Of a stretch of 16,212 nt of DNA, positions 1 to 6,929 are shown piece after piece. The DNA is from Alphaproteobacteria bacterium. Its GTDB lineage: Bacteria > Pseudomonadota > Alphaproteobacteria > SHVP01. Below the pieces are notes generated by a model that saw only the letters and a list, made by a program, of their open reading frames with translations, made no database searches and had not been told where the DNA came from. Location of the stretch: assembly GCA_026421105.1 (NCBI GenBank), contig JAPKDI010000009.1:1-16212 (forward strand), in the 5' to 3' direction. The number at the start of each line of letters is the position of its first letter. Positions within the stretch are counted from its first letter, which is position 1. The position numbers and the translations under genes are program-made.

Positions 1-1
1 A

Positions 2-505
2 AAGTTGTGCCTCGAAGGGTTCCAGGCCGGACTCAGTTGGCTCACTATTCTAAACAAGCGCGAGAACTTCCGTGCGGCCTTTGCAAATTTCGAGGTCGAT
101 GAGGTTGCGCGGTTCAACAGCCGCAGCGTCGACCGCCTCCTCAAGGACGCTGGCATCGTGCGTCACCGCGGCAAAATAGAATCGACTATTAATAACGCGA
201 AGCGCGCCCAAGGCCTGCGGAAGGAATTCGGGTCACTGGCTGCGTTCGTTTGGCAATTCGAACCGTCGCCATTGTCACGCCCCAAGGTAATGACCCGCGC
301 CGCCCTAATGAAGCTTGCCCTTACCCCCGAGTCGACGGCGCTGAGTAAAGATCTCAAGAAACGCGGTTGGAGCTTCGTCGGTCCGACCACCGTCTACGCG
401 TTCATGCAGGCCGCCGGCATCGTCAATGATCATATGAAGGGGTGCGCCGCTCAAACCCAGTGCACTATCGCCCGAAAGAAATTCAAAGTACCACAACCCA
501 AATAG
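2..505 (+). CDS. tag: DNA-3-methyladenine glycosylase I, 5'-truncated by the window edge
   Basis: This enzyme excises 3-methyladenine from alkylated DNA, the first step of base-excision repair in the cytoplasm. The frame is already open at base 2 and reads KLCLEGFQAGLSW, the central family motif. The Glu at bases 14-16 corresponds to the glutamate that contacts the methylated base in E. coli Tag. Further matches are RHRGKIESTINNAK, LKKRGWSFVGPTTVYAFMQA and the C-terminal NDHMKGC. The His and Cys of that last motif match the C-terminal pair of zinc ligands in E. coli Tag. The N-terminal Cys and His ligands would lie in the roughly 30 missing residues. The TTG at base 5 is an internal Leu codon, not the start. 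The 20 residues after the last Cys are basic and unconserved, as is common. The next gene starts 200 bp away, so there is no evidence of an operon to the right. Confidence 0.95.
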   Translation, partial: KLCLEGFQAGLSWLTILNKRENFRAAFANFEVDEVARFNSRSVDRLLKDAGIVRHRGKIESTINNAKRAQGLRKEFGSLAAFVWQFEPSPLSRPKVMTRAALMKLALTPESTALSKDLKKRGWSFVGPTTVYAFMQAAGIVNDHMKGCAAQTQCTIARKKFKVPQPK

Positions 506-693
506 GCATCGAGGCCGCACTGGTCGGGGGCTGAAACCGCCGGCCGCACATGTTGCATCGCAATATGACCGGCCCTATGGTGCGCGCGTTGAGGCACCCC
601 ATCGTTTCTGGGATCCAACCGGGCTTGGCCGCCGGTGCCTTTCGACCAACTTAACCTTTCATGACCTGCGGTCTGATCGCCTGATCCGGCCCT

Positions 694-700
694 TAGGCGG
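694..700 (+). promoter_or_regulatory. Shine-Dalgarno for the TTG start of the SulP gene
   Basis: AGGCGGA lies 8 bases before the TTG at 709. No in-frame ATG or GTG precedes the conserved [12 protein letters not shown] motif, so this site decides the start. The rest of the 506-708 gap shows no recognisable gene. It contains an 8-base direct repeat (GGCCGCAC at 513-520 and 542-549) that I consider chance. Confidence 0.5.
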
Positions 701-708
701 AGCCTCTT

Positions 709-2196
709 TTGTCTTCTTCATTCTCCGCGTACCGTGAGCAGTGGCTTGGCAATATCCGGGGAGATGTGCTCGCGGGACTGGTTGTTGCCCTCGCGCTAAT
801 CCCAGAAGCCATCGCTTTCTCCGTGATTGCGGGCGTCGATCCTAAAGTCGGCCTCTACGCCTCCTTCTCTATCGCCGTGCTGGTCGCCATCACCGGTGGC
901 CGGGCAGGTATGATCTCGGCCGCCACGGCCGCAACTGCCGTGCTCATGGTGACATTGGTCAAGGATTACGGCTTGCAATACCTGCTCGCCGCTACGGTCC
1001 TGGCTGGTTTGATCCAAATTGTCGCTGGGCTGCTGAAGCTTGGCGTGCTGATGCGGTTTGTCTCGCGTTCGGTGATGACGGGCTTCGTCAATGCGCTGGC
1101 AATTCTTATTTTTCTAGCCCAACTACCGGAACTCGTCGGGGTGCCCTGGCTCACCTACGTGATGGTCGCCGCGGGGCTCGCCATTATATATCTGTTTCCC
1201 AGGCTTACCCGCGCGATCCCCTCGCCGCTGGTCTGCATTCTGGTACTCACCGGGGTGAGCCTCGCTCTCGGTCTTGATGTACGCACCGTGACGGATTTGG
1301 GCGAACTTCCAGACACACTGCCGGTATTTTTGATCCCAGATATCCCGCTGACGTGGGAAACCCTTATGATCATCCTACCCTACTCTGCGGCGGTCGCCGC
1401 CGTGGGCCTGCTCGAATCGCTGATGACCGCGTCCATCGTTGACGAACTCACCGATACCTCCAGCGACAAGAACCGCGAATGCATAGGCCAGGGCATCGCG
1501 AACACCGCGACTGGTTTTATCGGAGGTATGGCGGGCTGTGCGATGATTGGTCAGTCCATGATCAACGTGAAATCAGGCGGCCGCGGTCGCCTATCAACCT
1601 TTAGTGCCGGCGTGATATTGCTGTTCATGCTGGTGGTGCTGGGCGATTGGGTTGGGCAAATCCCAATGGCGGCCCTTGTCGCCATTATGATTATGGTTTC
1701 CATCGGTACGTTCAGTTGGTCGTCGGTCAAGAACCTTCGTACCCATCCGCGCAGTTCGACCGTCGTCATGTTGGCCACGGTGGCTGTTGTGGTCGTCACC
1801 CATAACCTTGCGCTGGGTGTCCTGACGGGTGTGTTGTTGTCTGGGATTTTCTTCTCCTGGAAGATCGCGCAGATATTCCGCATTACGTCGACAATTTCAC
1901 CTGACGGTAAAGCGCGCAGCTATCTCATCGAAGGTCAGATTTTCTTTGCCTCGGCGGATGCGTTCGTCGCAGCTTTCGACTTCCATGAGGCGCTTGAGCA
2001 CGTCACACTAGACGTGTCCCACGCACACATCTGGGATATCTCCAGTGTTGCTGCACTCGACATGGTGGTACTCAAGTTCCGCCGCGAAGGCGCTAAAGTC
2101 GAGATTGTTGGCATCAACGAAGCTAGCGAGACCATCGTTGATCGCCTCGCCATTCACGACAAGCCCGGCGCGCTCGAGCGCCTAATGGGCCACTAG
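709..2196 (+). CDS. SulP-family (SLC26-type) inorganic anion transporter with STAS domain
   Basis: This is an inner-membrane anion carrier of the SulP family, whose members move sulfate, bicarbonate or related anions. At 495 residues it is within the normal range for compact bacterial members. Residues about 10-50 carry the signature ([20 protein letters not shown], then [12 protein letters not shown]). Multiple hydrophobic segments run to about residue 390, with the conserved [12 protein letters not shown] and [13 protein letters not shown] around 270-300. A cytoplasmic STAS domain fills about 400-490 and includes the segment [20 protein letters not shown]. Translation begins at TTG, supported by AGGCGGA 8 bases upstream. 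A universal stress protein gene follows after 16 bp and is probably co-transcribed. The substrate cannot be read from sequence: sulfate and bicarbonate are both possible. No sulfate-assimilation or carbonic anhydrase gene is visible nearby to decide. Confidence 0.93.
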   Translation: MSSSFSAYREQWLGNIRGDVLAGLVVALALIPEAIAFSVIAGVDPKVGLYASFSIAVLVAITGGRAGMISAATAATAVLMVTLVKDYGLQYLLAATVLAGLIQIVAGLLKLGVLMRFVSRSVMTGFVNALAILIFLAQLPELVGVPWLTYVMVAAGLAIIYLFPRLTRAIPSPLVCILVLTGVSLALGLDVRTVTDLGELPDTLPVFLIPDIPLTWETLMIILPYSAAVAAVGLLESLMTASIVDELTDTSSDKNRECIGQGIANTATGFIGGMAGCAMIGQSMINVKSGGRGRLSTFSAGVILLFMLVVLGDWVGQIPMAALVAIMIMVSIGTFSWSSVKNLRTHPRSSTVVMLATVAVVVVTHNLALGVLTGVLLSGIFFSWKIAQIFRITSTISPDGKARSYLIEGQIFFASADAFVAAFDFHEALEHVTLDVSHAHIWDISSVAALDMVVLKFRREGAKVEIVGINEASETIVDRLAIHDKPGALERLMGH

Positions 2197-2212
2197 AAGA
2201 GAAGGGGGAGCC

Positions 2213-3061
2213 ATGCCCACGATCGTCACACTCGTTGACGGCTCTCTCTATTCGCGCTCGGTGTGCGACAACGCAGCGTGGATCGCGAGCCGCACCGCCG
2301 CTGCTGTTGAACTCATGCATGTTCTCGGTCGCCGTCACCCAACGGGACCGACAAATCTCAGCGGCAGCATTTCGCTGGGCGCCCGGTCGGCACTGCTAGA
2401 AGAACTCGCGACCCACGATGAGCAAGCCGCCAAGCTCGCGCAGCGTCGCGGCCGCGCTATCCTGGAAGACGCGCAGACCCACCTGGCCGAGGGGGGCATC
2501 ACCGCAACATCCCGCCTGCGTCTTGGCGACCTTCTGGAAGAAGTAGCCGAACGCGAAGCCGACGCCGACATGATTGTCATCGGCAAGCGCGGTGAAGCGG
2601 CGGACTTCGCCAAACTTCATCTAGGCTCTAATCTCGAACGCGTGGCGCGCACCTGGTCTAAGCCGCTGTTCGTCGCCGCCCGTGCGTTTCGGCCGGTGAA
2701 ACGTTTTCTGGTTGCGTTCGACGGTGGGGCCAGCAGTCTCAAGGCGCTCGACTACGTGGCACGTAGTCCACTATTCGCAGAGCTTGAATGCTGCATCCTT
2801 ATGGCTGGCGCTGATTCGGTCAAAAACCATGAGGCGCTCAATAAAGCCGGGGCGGCATTGAAAAGTGCCGGTGTGGCGGCGGAGACGTCGTTGGTTCCGG
2901 GTCAAGTCGATACCGTCATCGCAGCAGCGGTCGATGCCCAAGGTATCGACCTTCTGGTCATGGGCGCCTACGGCCACTCGCGCATTCGCAACCTGATTAT
3001 TGGATCGACAACGTCCGAAATGCTGCGCTCCTGCAAAGTTCCCGTCGTCCTGTTTCGATAG
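2213..3061 (+). CDS. Universal stress protein with two UspA domains
   Basis: This cytoplasmic protein of 282 residues holds two tandem Usp domains, about 1-150 and 158-282. The second domain carries the full nucleotide-binding signature G-2X-G-9X-G-S in MGAYGHSRIRNLIIGSTTSE, so it should bind ATP. The first has a related but longer-spaced version, IGKRGEAADFAKLHLGSN (10 residues instead of 9), and may have weaker or no binding. The ATG at 2213 follows a strong GGGGGAG Shine-Dalgarno, 16 bp after the SulP stop. The pair therefore looks like one transcript, with the Usp protein a possible energy- or stress-dependent modulator of the transporter. That last point is inference. Family and domain count are certain; the biological role is not. 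Confidence 0.93.
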   Translation: MPTIVTLVDGSLYSRSVCDNAAWIASRTAAAVELMHVLGRRHPTGPTNLSGSISLGARSALLEELATHDEQAAKLAQRRGRAILEDAQTHLAEGGITATSRLRLGDLLEEVAEREADADMIVIGKRGEAADFAKLHLGSNLERVARTWSKPLFVAARAFRPVKRFLVAFDGGASSLKALDYVARSPLFAELECCILMAGADSVKNHEALNKAGAALKSAGVAAETSLVPGQVDTVIAAAVDAQGIDLLVMGAYGHSRIRNLIIGSTTSEMLRSCKVPVVLFR

Positions 3062-3096
3062 ACAACCGGGCAGTCGAGCACTGCCAAAGCGACGCG

Positions 3097-3315
3097 GTGA
3101 ATCGCCTCACACACAGTTACAGCATGGGTAGGGGCGTCGAGGTTGATCTAGCCAAAGCCTGGGCCTGGTGCAACGTTGCGGCCAACCGTAGCGACCGCGC
3201 CGTCCGCGCACGCGACAAACCCGAACAGAAAATGTCCTCGGCTGAATTTTCCCGCGCGCAACTCGTAACCCTCGTCGTCCCCAGCTGTATCAAGTTCAAC
3301 GGCAGCCGCATCTAG
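3097..3315 (+). pseudogene. Sel1-like repeat remnant or very short Sel1 protein
   Basis: The frame encodes about 72 residues from a GTG with no convincing Shine-Dalgarno, and stays open upstream into the end of the Usp gene. Its first half matches one Sel1-like repeat: YSMGRGVEVDLAKAWAWCNV has the G-x-GV-x-x-D-x-x-KA-x-x-W spacing, followed by AANR. It is followed by a stretch rich in Arg, Lys and Glu, ending KMSSAEFSRAQ. That resembles the C-terminal end of alphaproteobacterial Sel1 proteins, where a line of this type follows the last repeat. Sel1 proteins normally have several repeats and often a signal peptide, and both are missing here. The likeliest reading is the surviving 3' end of a decayed gene. 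A tiny functional protein is possible but less likely. Confidence 0.4.
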
Positions 3316-3360
3316 GGCGATGCCGTCGTCGCTTATTGGCGGGCGATTGGTCACCGGAAC

Positions 3361-4542
3361 CTAAATGCCCCGCCCAAAAATTAACCCAACGCGTTCGGCA
3401 AACCAAAACGCTCCGATTGCGGCAATCAGCACGGACGCCGGGACCGCAATCGCGGTGCGGTACCACGTCTTGCGCCGAAACCAGAACCCCACCGCCAAGA
3501 ACGCACCTAGGATCACGGCAAGCTGGCCTAGTTCGACGCCGACATTGAACCCGATCAGCGCTGCAGAAAACCCTGTTTGGGACAGGCCAAATTCGCTGAG
3601 AACGCTGGCAAAGCCGAGTCCATGGAGCAGCCCAAAACCTAGAACCATGGCTGGGCGCCAGGGGTGCAGCTTTTTGGCAAAGACGTTTTCCACCGCCACA
3701 TAAACGATGGTCGCGGCAATCAACGGTTCGACGATGGCCGGTGACATTGAGACAAAGCCTAAGGTGCTCAAAGCCAAGGTCACCGTGTGGGCCAACGTGA
3801 ACGCAGAGATCTGCCACAACAGGGCACGCACCGCTGGCGACAGAAAGAACAGTCCCAGCACAAAGAGGATGTGGTCTAACCCCTTTGGCACGATGTGCGT
3901 AAACCCAATCGCGATGTAGCGCACCGCGGTCTGCCATCCACTCAAGCGGCCGCCGCCGCCTAACTGGATGGGTGTGCTGACGCTACCGGCGTCCAAATAG
4001 GCTTCGTATCCGTCCTCTACGCCGACTTGGCGCACCACCAGGGCGCCGAATTCACGAGCCCAACCAACCTCGGCGGTCTCAGTCAGCTTTGGTAAGTCGG
4101 CCTCAAATCTAATTTTGGAGGTCCGCACCAGGTTGGTATTACCGACTTCAGGGATTGCCACCGACACTAACGTTGGATGCAGCAAATGGCCGCTCGACCG
4201 GATCACAATGTTTTCTGCCATGGCTGGCCAGAACGTGCGGAACCGTGCCTCAAGCGCCGGTCCATTAAGCGCTCGCAGTGCGTCGTATGTTGCTGCCCCG
4301 CTGGCGGCATTCGTGTCGGTCACGCCTGAGAGATCAATCCCAGCAATAAATCCCTCAAGACTCAACTGCACATCGAGCGTCAGGACACCATCTTTCACGC
4401 TCAAATCTGCGATTGAGGGTGTAACCTCATGAGCCGATGCCACCACGCTGAACGCCAGCCAACAAAGGCTCGTGCTGACAACCAGGCGGCACAGCGCGCG
4501 AGCACACAGGAAAGACCGAGGGTTATGGATGCGGCGGCTCAT
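3361..4542 (-). CDS. HupE/UreJ-family membrane protein with N-terminal periplasmic domain
   Basis: This is an inner-membrane protein of the HupE/UreJ_2 type, associated in the literature with nickel or cobalt uptake. The ATG at 4542 is chosen over an in-frame GTG at 4560 because purine-rich GAGGAAAAGAAG directly precedes it. This gives 393 residues. An N-terminal signal sequence ends near ASAHEV, leaving a periplasmic beta-rich domain of about 170 residues. From about residue 205 come six or more hydrophobic segments with the conserved histidine motifs GFTHIVPKGLDHILFVLGLF, SAFTLAHTVTLAL and GFGLLHGLGFASVL, then IGFNVGVELGQLAVI. Repeated His and Asp in these segments suit a metal path. Its 5' end overlaps that of the divergent DUF4198 gene by 14 bp. 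The metal specificity is inferred from family only. Confidence 0.88.
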   Translation of the reverse strand: MSRRIHNPRSFLCARALCRLVVSTSLCWLAFSVVASAHEVTPSIADLSVKDGVLTLDVQLSLEGFIAGIDLSGVTDTNAASGAATYDALRALNGPALEARFRTFWPAMAENIVIRSSGHLLHPTLVSVAIPEVGNTNLVRTSKIRFEADLPKLTETAEVGWAREFGALVVRQVGVEDGYEAYLDAGSVSTPIQLGGGGRLSGWQTAVRYIAIGFTHIVPKGLDHILFVLGLFFLSPAVRALLWQISAFTLAHTVTLALSTLGFVSMSPAIVEPLIAATIVYVAVENVFAKKLHPWRPAMVLGFGLLHGLGFASVLSEFGLSQTGFSAALIGFNVGVELGQLAVILGAFLAVGFWFRRKTWYRTAIAVPASVLIAAIGAFWFAERVGLIFGRGI

Positions 4543-5326
4543 TTTTCTTCTTTTCCTCACCGCAACCCCGGCTCACGCGCACGAATTATGGATAGACCCC
4601 AAGGTTTACCAACCAGCGCTCGGTCAGCCGATTGTCGCTGAAATTTTTAACGGTGAAAACTTCGCAGGAAATCATCTGGTCTACCTCCCCCGCCTATTCG
4701 ACCGTTTCGAGATTATTGCCGAAAAGTCTCAAGCTACAGTCAAAAGCCGGCTCGGCAATCGTCCTGCGTTGAGCCAACCATCCCTTGGCGATGGCTTGCA
4801 CATCGTCGTCTACCAATCGAAACCCGATACCCTGAAGTACGCAAGCTTCGAAAAGTTCAGATCCTTTGCCGTGCACAAAGGTGTCGCAGATATAGAAGCC
4901 AAGCATACTGCGCGGGGCTTGGGGCGAGGAAAATTTACCGAGGTCTATACACGGTTTTCAAAGTCTTTGGTCGGTGTCGGCGGGGCGCAAGGCGCGGACC
5001 GCCGAGTGGGTTTGACGGCTGAACTCGTCGCGCTCGAAAATCCTTATACCGACAACACAGCCGATGGCGTCGACGTGCAGCTCTTTTACCGCGATGTCAT
5101 CCGCGCCGGCGCCCAGATCGAACTCTTCGAGAAAGCGCCAGATGGCACGGTGCTCGTCACCCTTCACCAAACCGACACGCAGGGTCGTGCCACCCTTCCG
5201 GTCAAACCGGGCTGCACCTATATGGCCGACGCAGTGATCTTGCGCAAACCCGACACCCGCCACGATAAACTTGGTGCCGCCTGGGAATCACTTTGGGCGA
5301 ATCTCACGTTTCGAGTGCCAGAGTAA
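4529..5326 (+). CDS. Secreted DUF4198 (NikM-like) protein
   Basis: The predicted protein has 265 residues. It starts with a short, clear signal peptide (MRRLIFLLFLTATPAHA) and continues HELWIDPKVYQPALGQPI, the usual N-terminus of DUF4198 proteins. These are periplasmic beta-sandwich proteins that accompany nickel/cobalt uptake systems. The mature N-terminal His next to the cleavage site is typical and could take part in metal binding. The C-terminal part (about 165-265) includes DGVDVQLFYRDVIRAGAQIE and TDTQGRATLPVKPG, resembling a carboxypeptidase-regulatory-like or Ig fold. The ATG at 4529 is chosen because GAGGG stands 6 bases before it and the signal peptide begins exactly there; the frame stays open upstream to 4472. 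It pairs functionally with the divergent HupE-like gene. Family assignment is good, and the metal role is inferred from context. Confidence 0.8.
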   Translation: MRRLIFLLFLTATPAHAHELWIDPKVYQPALGQPIVAEIFNGENFAGNHLVYLPRLFDRFEIIAEKSQATVKSRLGNRPALSQPSLGDGLHIVVYQSKPDTLKYASFEKFRSFAVHKGVADIEAKHTARGLGRGKFTEVYTRFSKSLVGVGGAQGADRRVGLTAELVALENPYTDNTADGVDVQLFYRDVIRAGAQIELFEKAPDGTVLVTLHQTDTQGRATLPVKPGCTYMADAVILRKPDTRHDKLGAAWESLWANLTFRVPE

Positions 5327-5485
5327 TCGAAACGGCCGTCTGAACGGCGTTGGGCAGCTAGCCATCCCACAACACAAGGCGGTCATGCGGATATTGCCGC
5401 GTTTGGTAATTCCTCGGCAATGTCAGCATCCACTCAATAGGTGAAAGACGTCGCCGTTGCCGCAAGACGGTAGCGCCTCGAGGAG
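5327..5485. other. Intergenic gap with a hairpin, no gene recognised
   Basis: This lies between the DUF4198 stop and the end of the possible small gene on the other strand. If that small gene is not real, the gene-free stretch extends to 5747. No coding signal or promoter was convincing. The only structure is the hairpin at 5390-5424, listed separately. Confidence 0.5.
5390..5424. terminator. Possible transcription terminator hairpin between convergent genes
   Basis: The arms GATATTGCCG (5390-5399) and CGGCAATGTC (5415-5424) form 10 pairs with one G-U, around a 15-base loop. It sits about 60 bases beyond the ends of both converging reading frames. There is no T-run after either arm, so it is not a classical rho-independent terminator. 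It could be a weak or 3'-stabilising structure. Confidence 0.3.
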
Positions 5486-5656
5486 CTATTGGGCTGCATT
5501 CCCCGGATTAATTCCAACGTGCTGCACCGTGAGCTCAACGTGATTCTTAACCTGCTTTGGGTGCAAGCCAAAGAAGCACTGGCAGCCCTTCTCCACAATC
5601 AAATTATACGGTTTCACAGGCTTCGGTAGCCGTCCTGGATAGGCACCGTCCGCCAT
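5486..5656 (-). CDS. Possible 56-residue small protein, function unknown
   Basis: I do not recognise this protein. It begins MADGAYPGRLPKPVKPYNLI and ends VQHVGINPGNAAQ, with two cysteines spaced C-Q-C in the middle and no hydrophobic segment or signal peptide. The main support is the start: AAGGAG lies exactly 8 bases before the ATG at 5656. The frame is also open further upstream to 5779, overlapping the end of the monooxygenase gene by 32 bases, but those earlier starts have no ribosome site. It follows the AKR-Rid and monooxygenase genes in the same direction and could be the last gene of that transcript. A chance open frame is a real alternative. Confidence 0.4.
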   Translation of the reverse strand: MADGAYPGRLPKPVKPYNLIVEKGCQCFFGLHPKQVKNHVELTVQHVGINPGNAAQ

Positions 5657-5664
5657 GTCGTTGG

Positions 5665-5670
5665 CTCCTT
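5665..5670 (-). promoter_or_regulatory. Shine-Dalgarno for the 56-residue small gene
   Basis: On the - strand this reads AAGGAG, 8 bases before the ATG at 5656. It is the best argument that the small frame is translated and that translation starts here and not upstream. Confidence 0.4.
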
Positions 5671-5747
5671 GCCTGGTAGTGACGAGCGCATGCGCTGCAC
5701 TTAGCTTATCTGACGATTCCATGAAGACACTGACTTCGTCCTCGAAT

Positions 5748-6827
5748 TCATAGACTGCGGAACCCCGATAGCTCGCCAACAGGGCCGGCCGCCAATCTGC
5801 CGGAAACGTCGCCGGATCCGCAACTATTTTTCTGCGCGGCGAAAGGCTGGGCGCAGGCTTCGCCGATCAACGCGACCGAGCGCAATCGCGCCTCGGGGTC
5901 GTGGACGTCAGAGACAATCATCAATTCGTCGGCACCGGTTTCCGCGACCAACGCGTCAATACCGGCGCCCACGGTTGCGGTGTCACCAGTGATCGACCGC
6001 GCAAGCCAGCGCGCCGCTTGTTCTTTTTCCATCGCAGTCCAATAGCTATCAATGTCGTCGATTGGCGGCTGGCTTAGGCCGCGCACGCCGCGGAAAATAT
6101 TTACCACCGACATCTGCTGCGTCGTCGCCAACCGTTCTGCCTCGGCGTCGGTGTCGGCCGCAATAATATTAACTCCGACCATCGCGTAGGGCTTTGAAAG
6201 TTGGGCCGACGGCTTGAAACGCTCGCGATAAATCTGCAGCGCTGGTAACAAGAAGTCCGGCGCAAAGTGTGAGGCAAAGGCGTACGGCAACCCCAACTCG
6301 CCCGCCAGCATGGCGCCAAAGTTACTCGACCCCAATATCCATAGCGGCACATCAGTTCCCGCTGCGGGCACCGCCTCAATACGCTGGTCGTGTTGCGCCG
6401 CAGCAAAGTAATGCTGCAGTTCCAACACATCATTGGGAAAGTGCTGCGCTGCCTCCGGCGACCGGCGCAGAGCCTGGAGCGTCAGTTGATCCGTCCCCGG
6501 CGCTCGCCCTAGGCCCAGATCAATCCGCCCGGGATAAAGCCGCGCCAGCGTGCCGAAATGTTCGGCAATCACCAGGGGCGAATGGTTTGGCAACATAATA
6601 CCACCAGACCCCACTCGGATCGTCGAGGTGCCCTCCGCAATATAGCCAATTACCACCGAGGTTGCCGCACTCGCGATCCCCGGCATGTTGTGATGCTCGG
6701 CCACCCAAAAGCGTGTGAAGCCAGACGCCTCGGCCTGCGCCGCGAGGGCGCGCGCCTGTGTCAACGCATCTCGCGCATCGCCGCCCTCGCGAATGCGCGC
6801 CAAATCAAGGATCGATAACGCCACCAC
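5748..6827 (-). CDS. LLM-class flavin-dependent oxidoreductase (luciferase-like monooxygenase)
   Basis: This 359-residue protein has the bacterial-luciferase TIM-barrel fold and is of the YhbW-like type, which uses reduced FMN and oxygen. The start is GTG at 6827, set by AAGGAG 7 bases upstream. Recognisable segments are [12 protein letters not shown] at the start, [12 protein letters not shown] (39-50), [20 protein letters not shown] (72-91) and [15 protein letters not shown] (100-114). Lys-Pro-Tyr-Ala-Met-Val-Gly-Val-Asn follows near the middle. The family fold ends around residue 333 (ALIGEAC). The last 25 or so residues (from about [10 protein letters not shown]) look unrelated to the family and Gly/Ser/Leu-rich, and may be read-through beyond an older stop. 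It lies 102 bp downstream of the AKR-Rid gene in the same direction, so co-transcription is likely. The substrate is unknown. Confidence 0.9.
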   Translation of the reverse strand: MVALSILDLARIREGGDARDALTQARALAAQAEASGFTRFWVAEHHNMPGIASAATSVVIGYIAEGTSTIRVGSGGIMLPNHSPLVIAEHFGTLARLYPGRIDLGLGRAPGTDQLTLQALRRSPEAAQHFPNDVLELQHYFAAAQHDQRIEAVPAAGTDVPLWILGSSNFGAMLAGELGLPYAFASHFAPDFLLPALQIYRERFKPSAQLSKPYAMVGVNIIAADTDAEAERLATTQQMSVVNIFRGVRGLSQPPIDDIDSYWTAMEKEQAARWLARSITGDTATVGAGIDALVAETGADELMIVSDVHDPEARLRSVALIGEACAQPFAAQKNSCGSGDVSGRLAAGPVGELSGFRSL

Positions 6828-6834
6828 AGCTGTG

Positions 6835-6840
6835 CTCCTT
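6835..6840 (-). promoter_or_regulatory. Shine-Dalgarno fixing the GTG start of the flavin monooxygenase
   Basis: The - strand reads AAGGAG, CACAGCT, GTG. This is a perfect ribosome site at 7-base spacing, and it confirms a GTG start at 6827. Confidence 0.6.
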
Positions 6841-6929
6841 AGGATTTCGAGATTTCACACTAAAGAGGCGCGAGTATGGCATGCCAGCGCGCCCCAACCG
6901 CATCCTCGACACGCCCCGTTCGAAACTGG

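Noticed and set aside
3296..3937. A 213-codon open frame on the - strand in another frame of the HupE-like gene
   Set aside because: Its translation is rich in Cys, Arg and His with no family resemblance, while the overlapping HupE-like frame is clearly conserved. It is a by-product of high GC.
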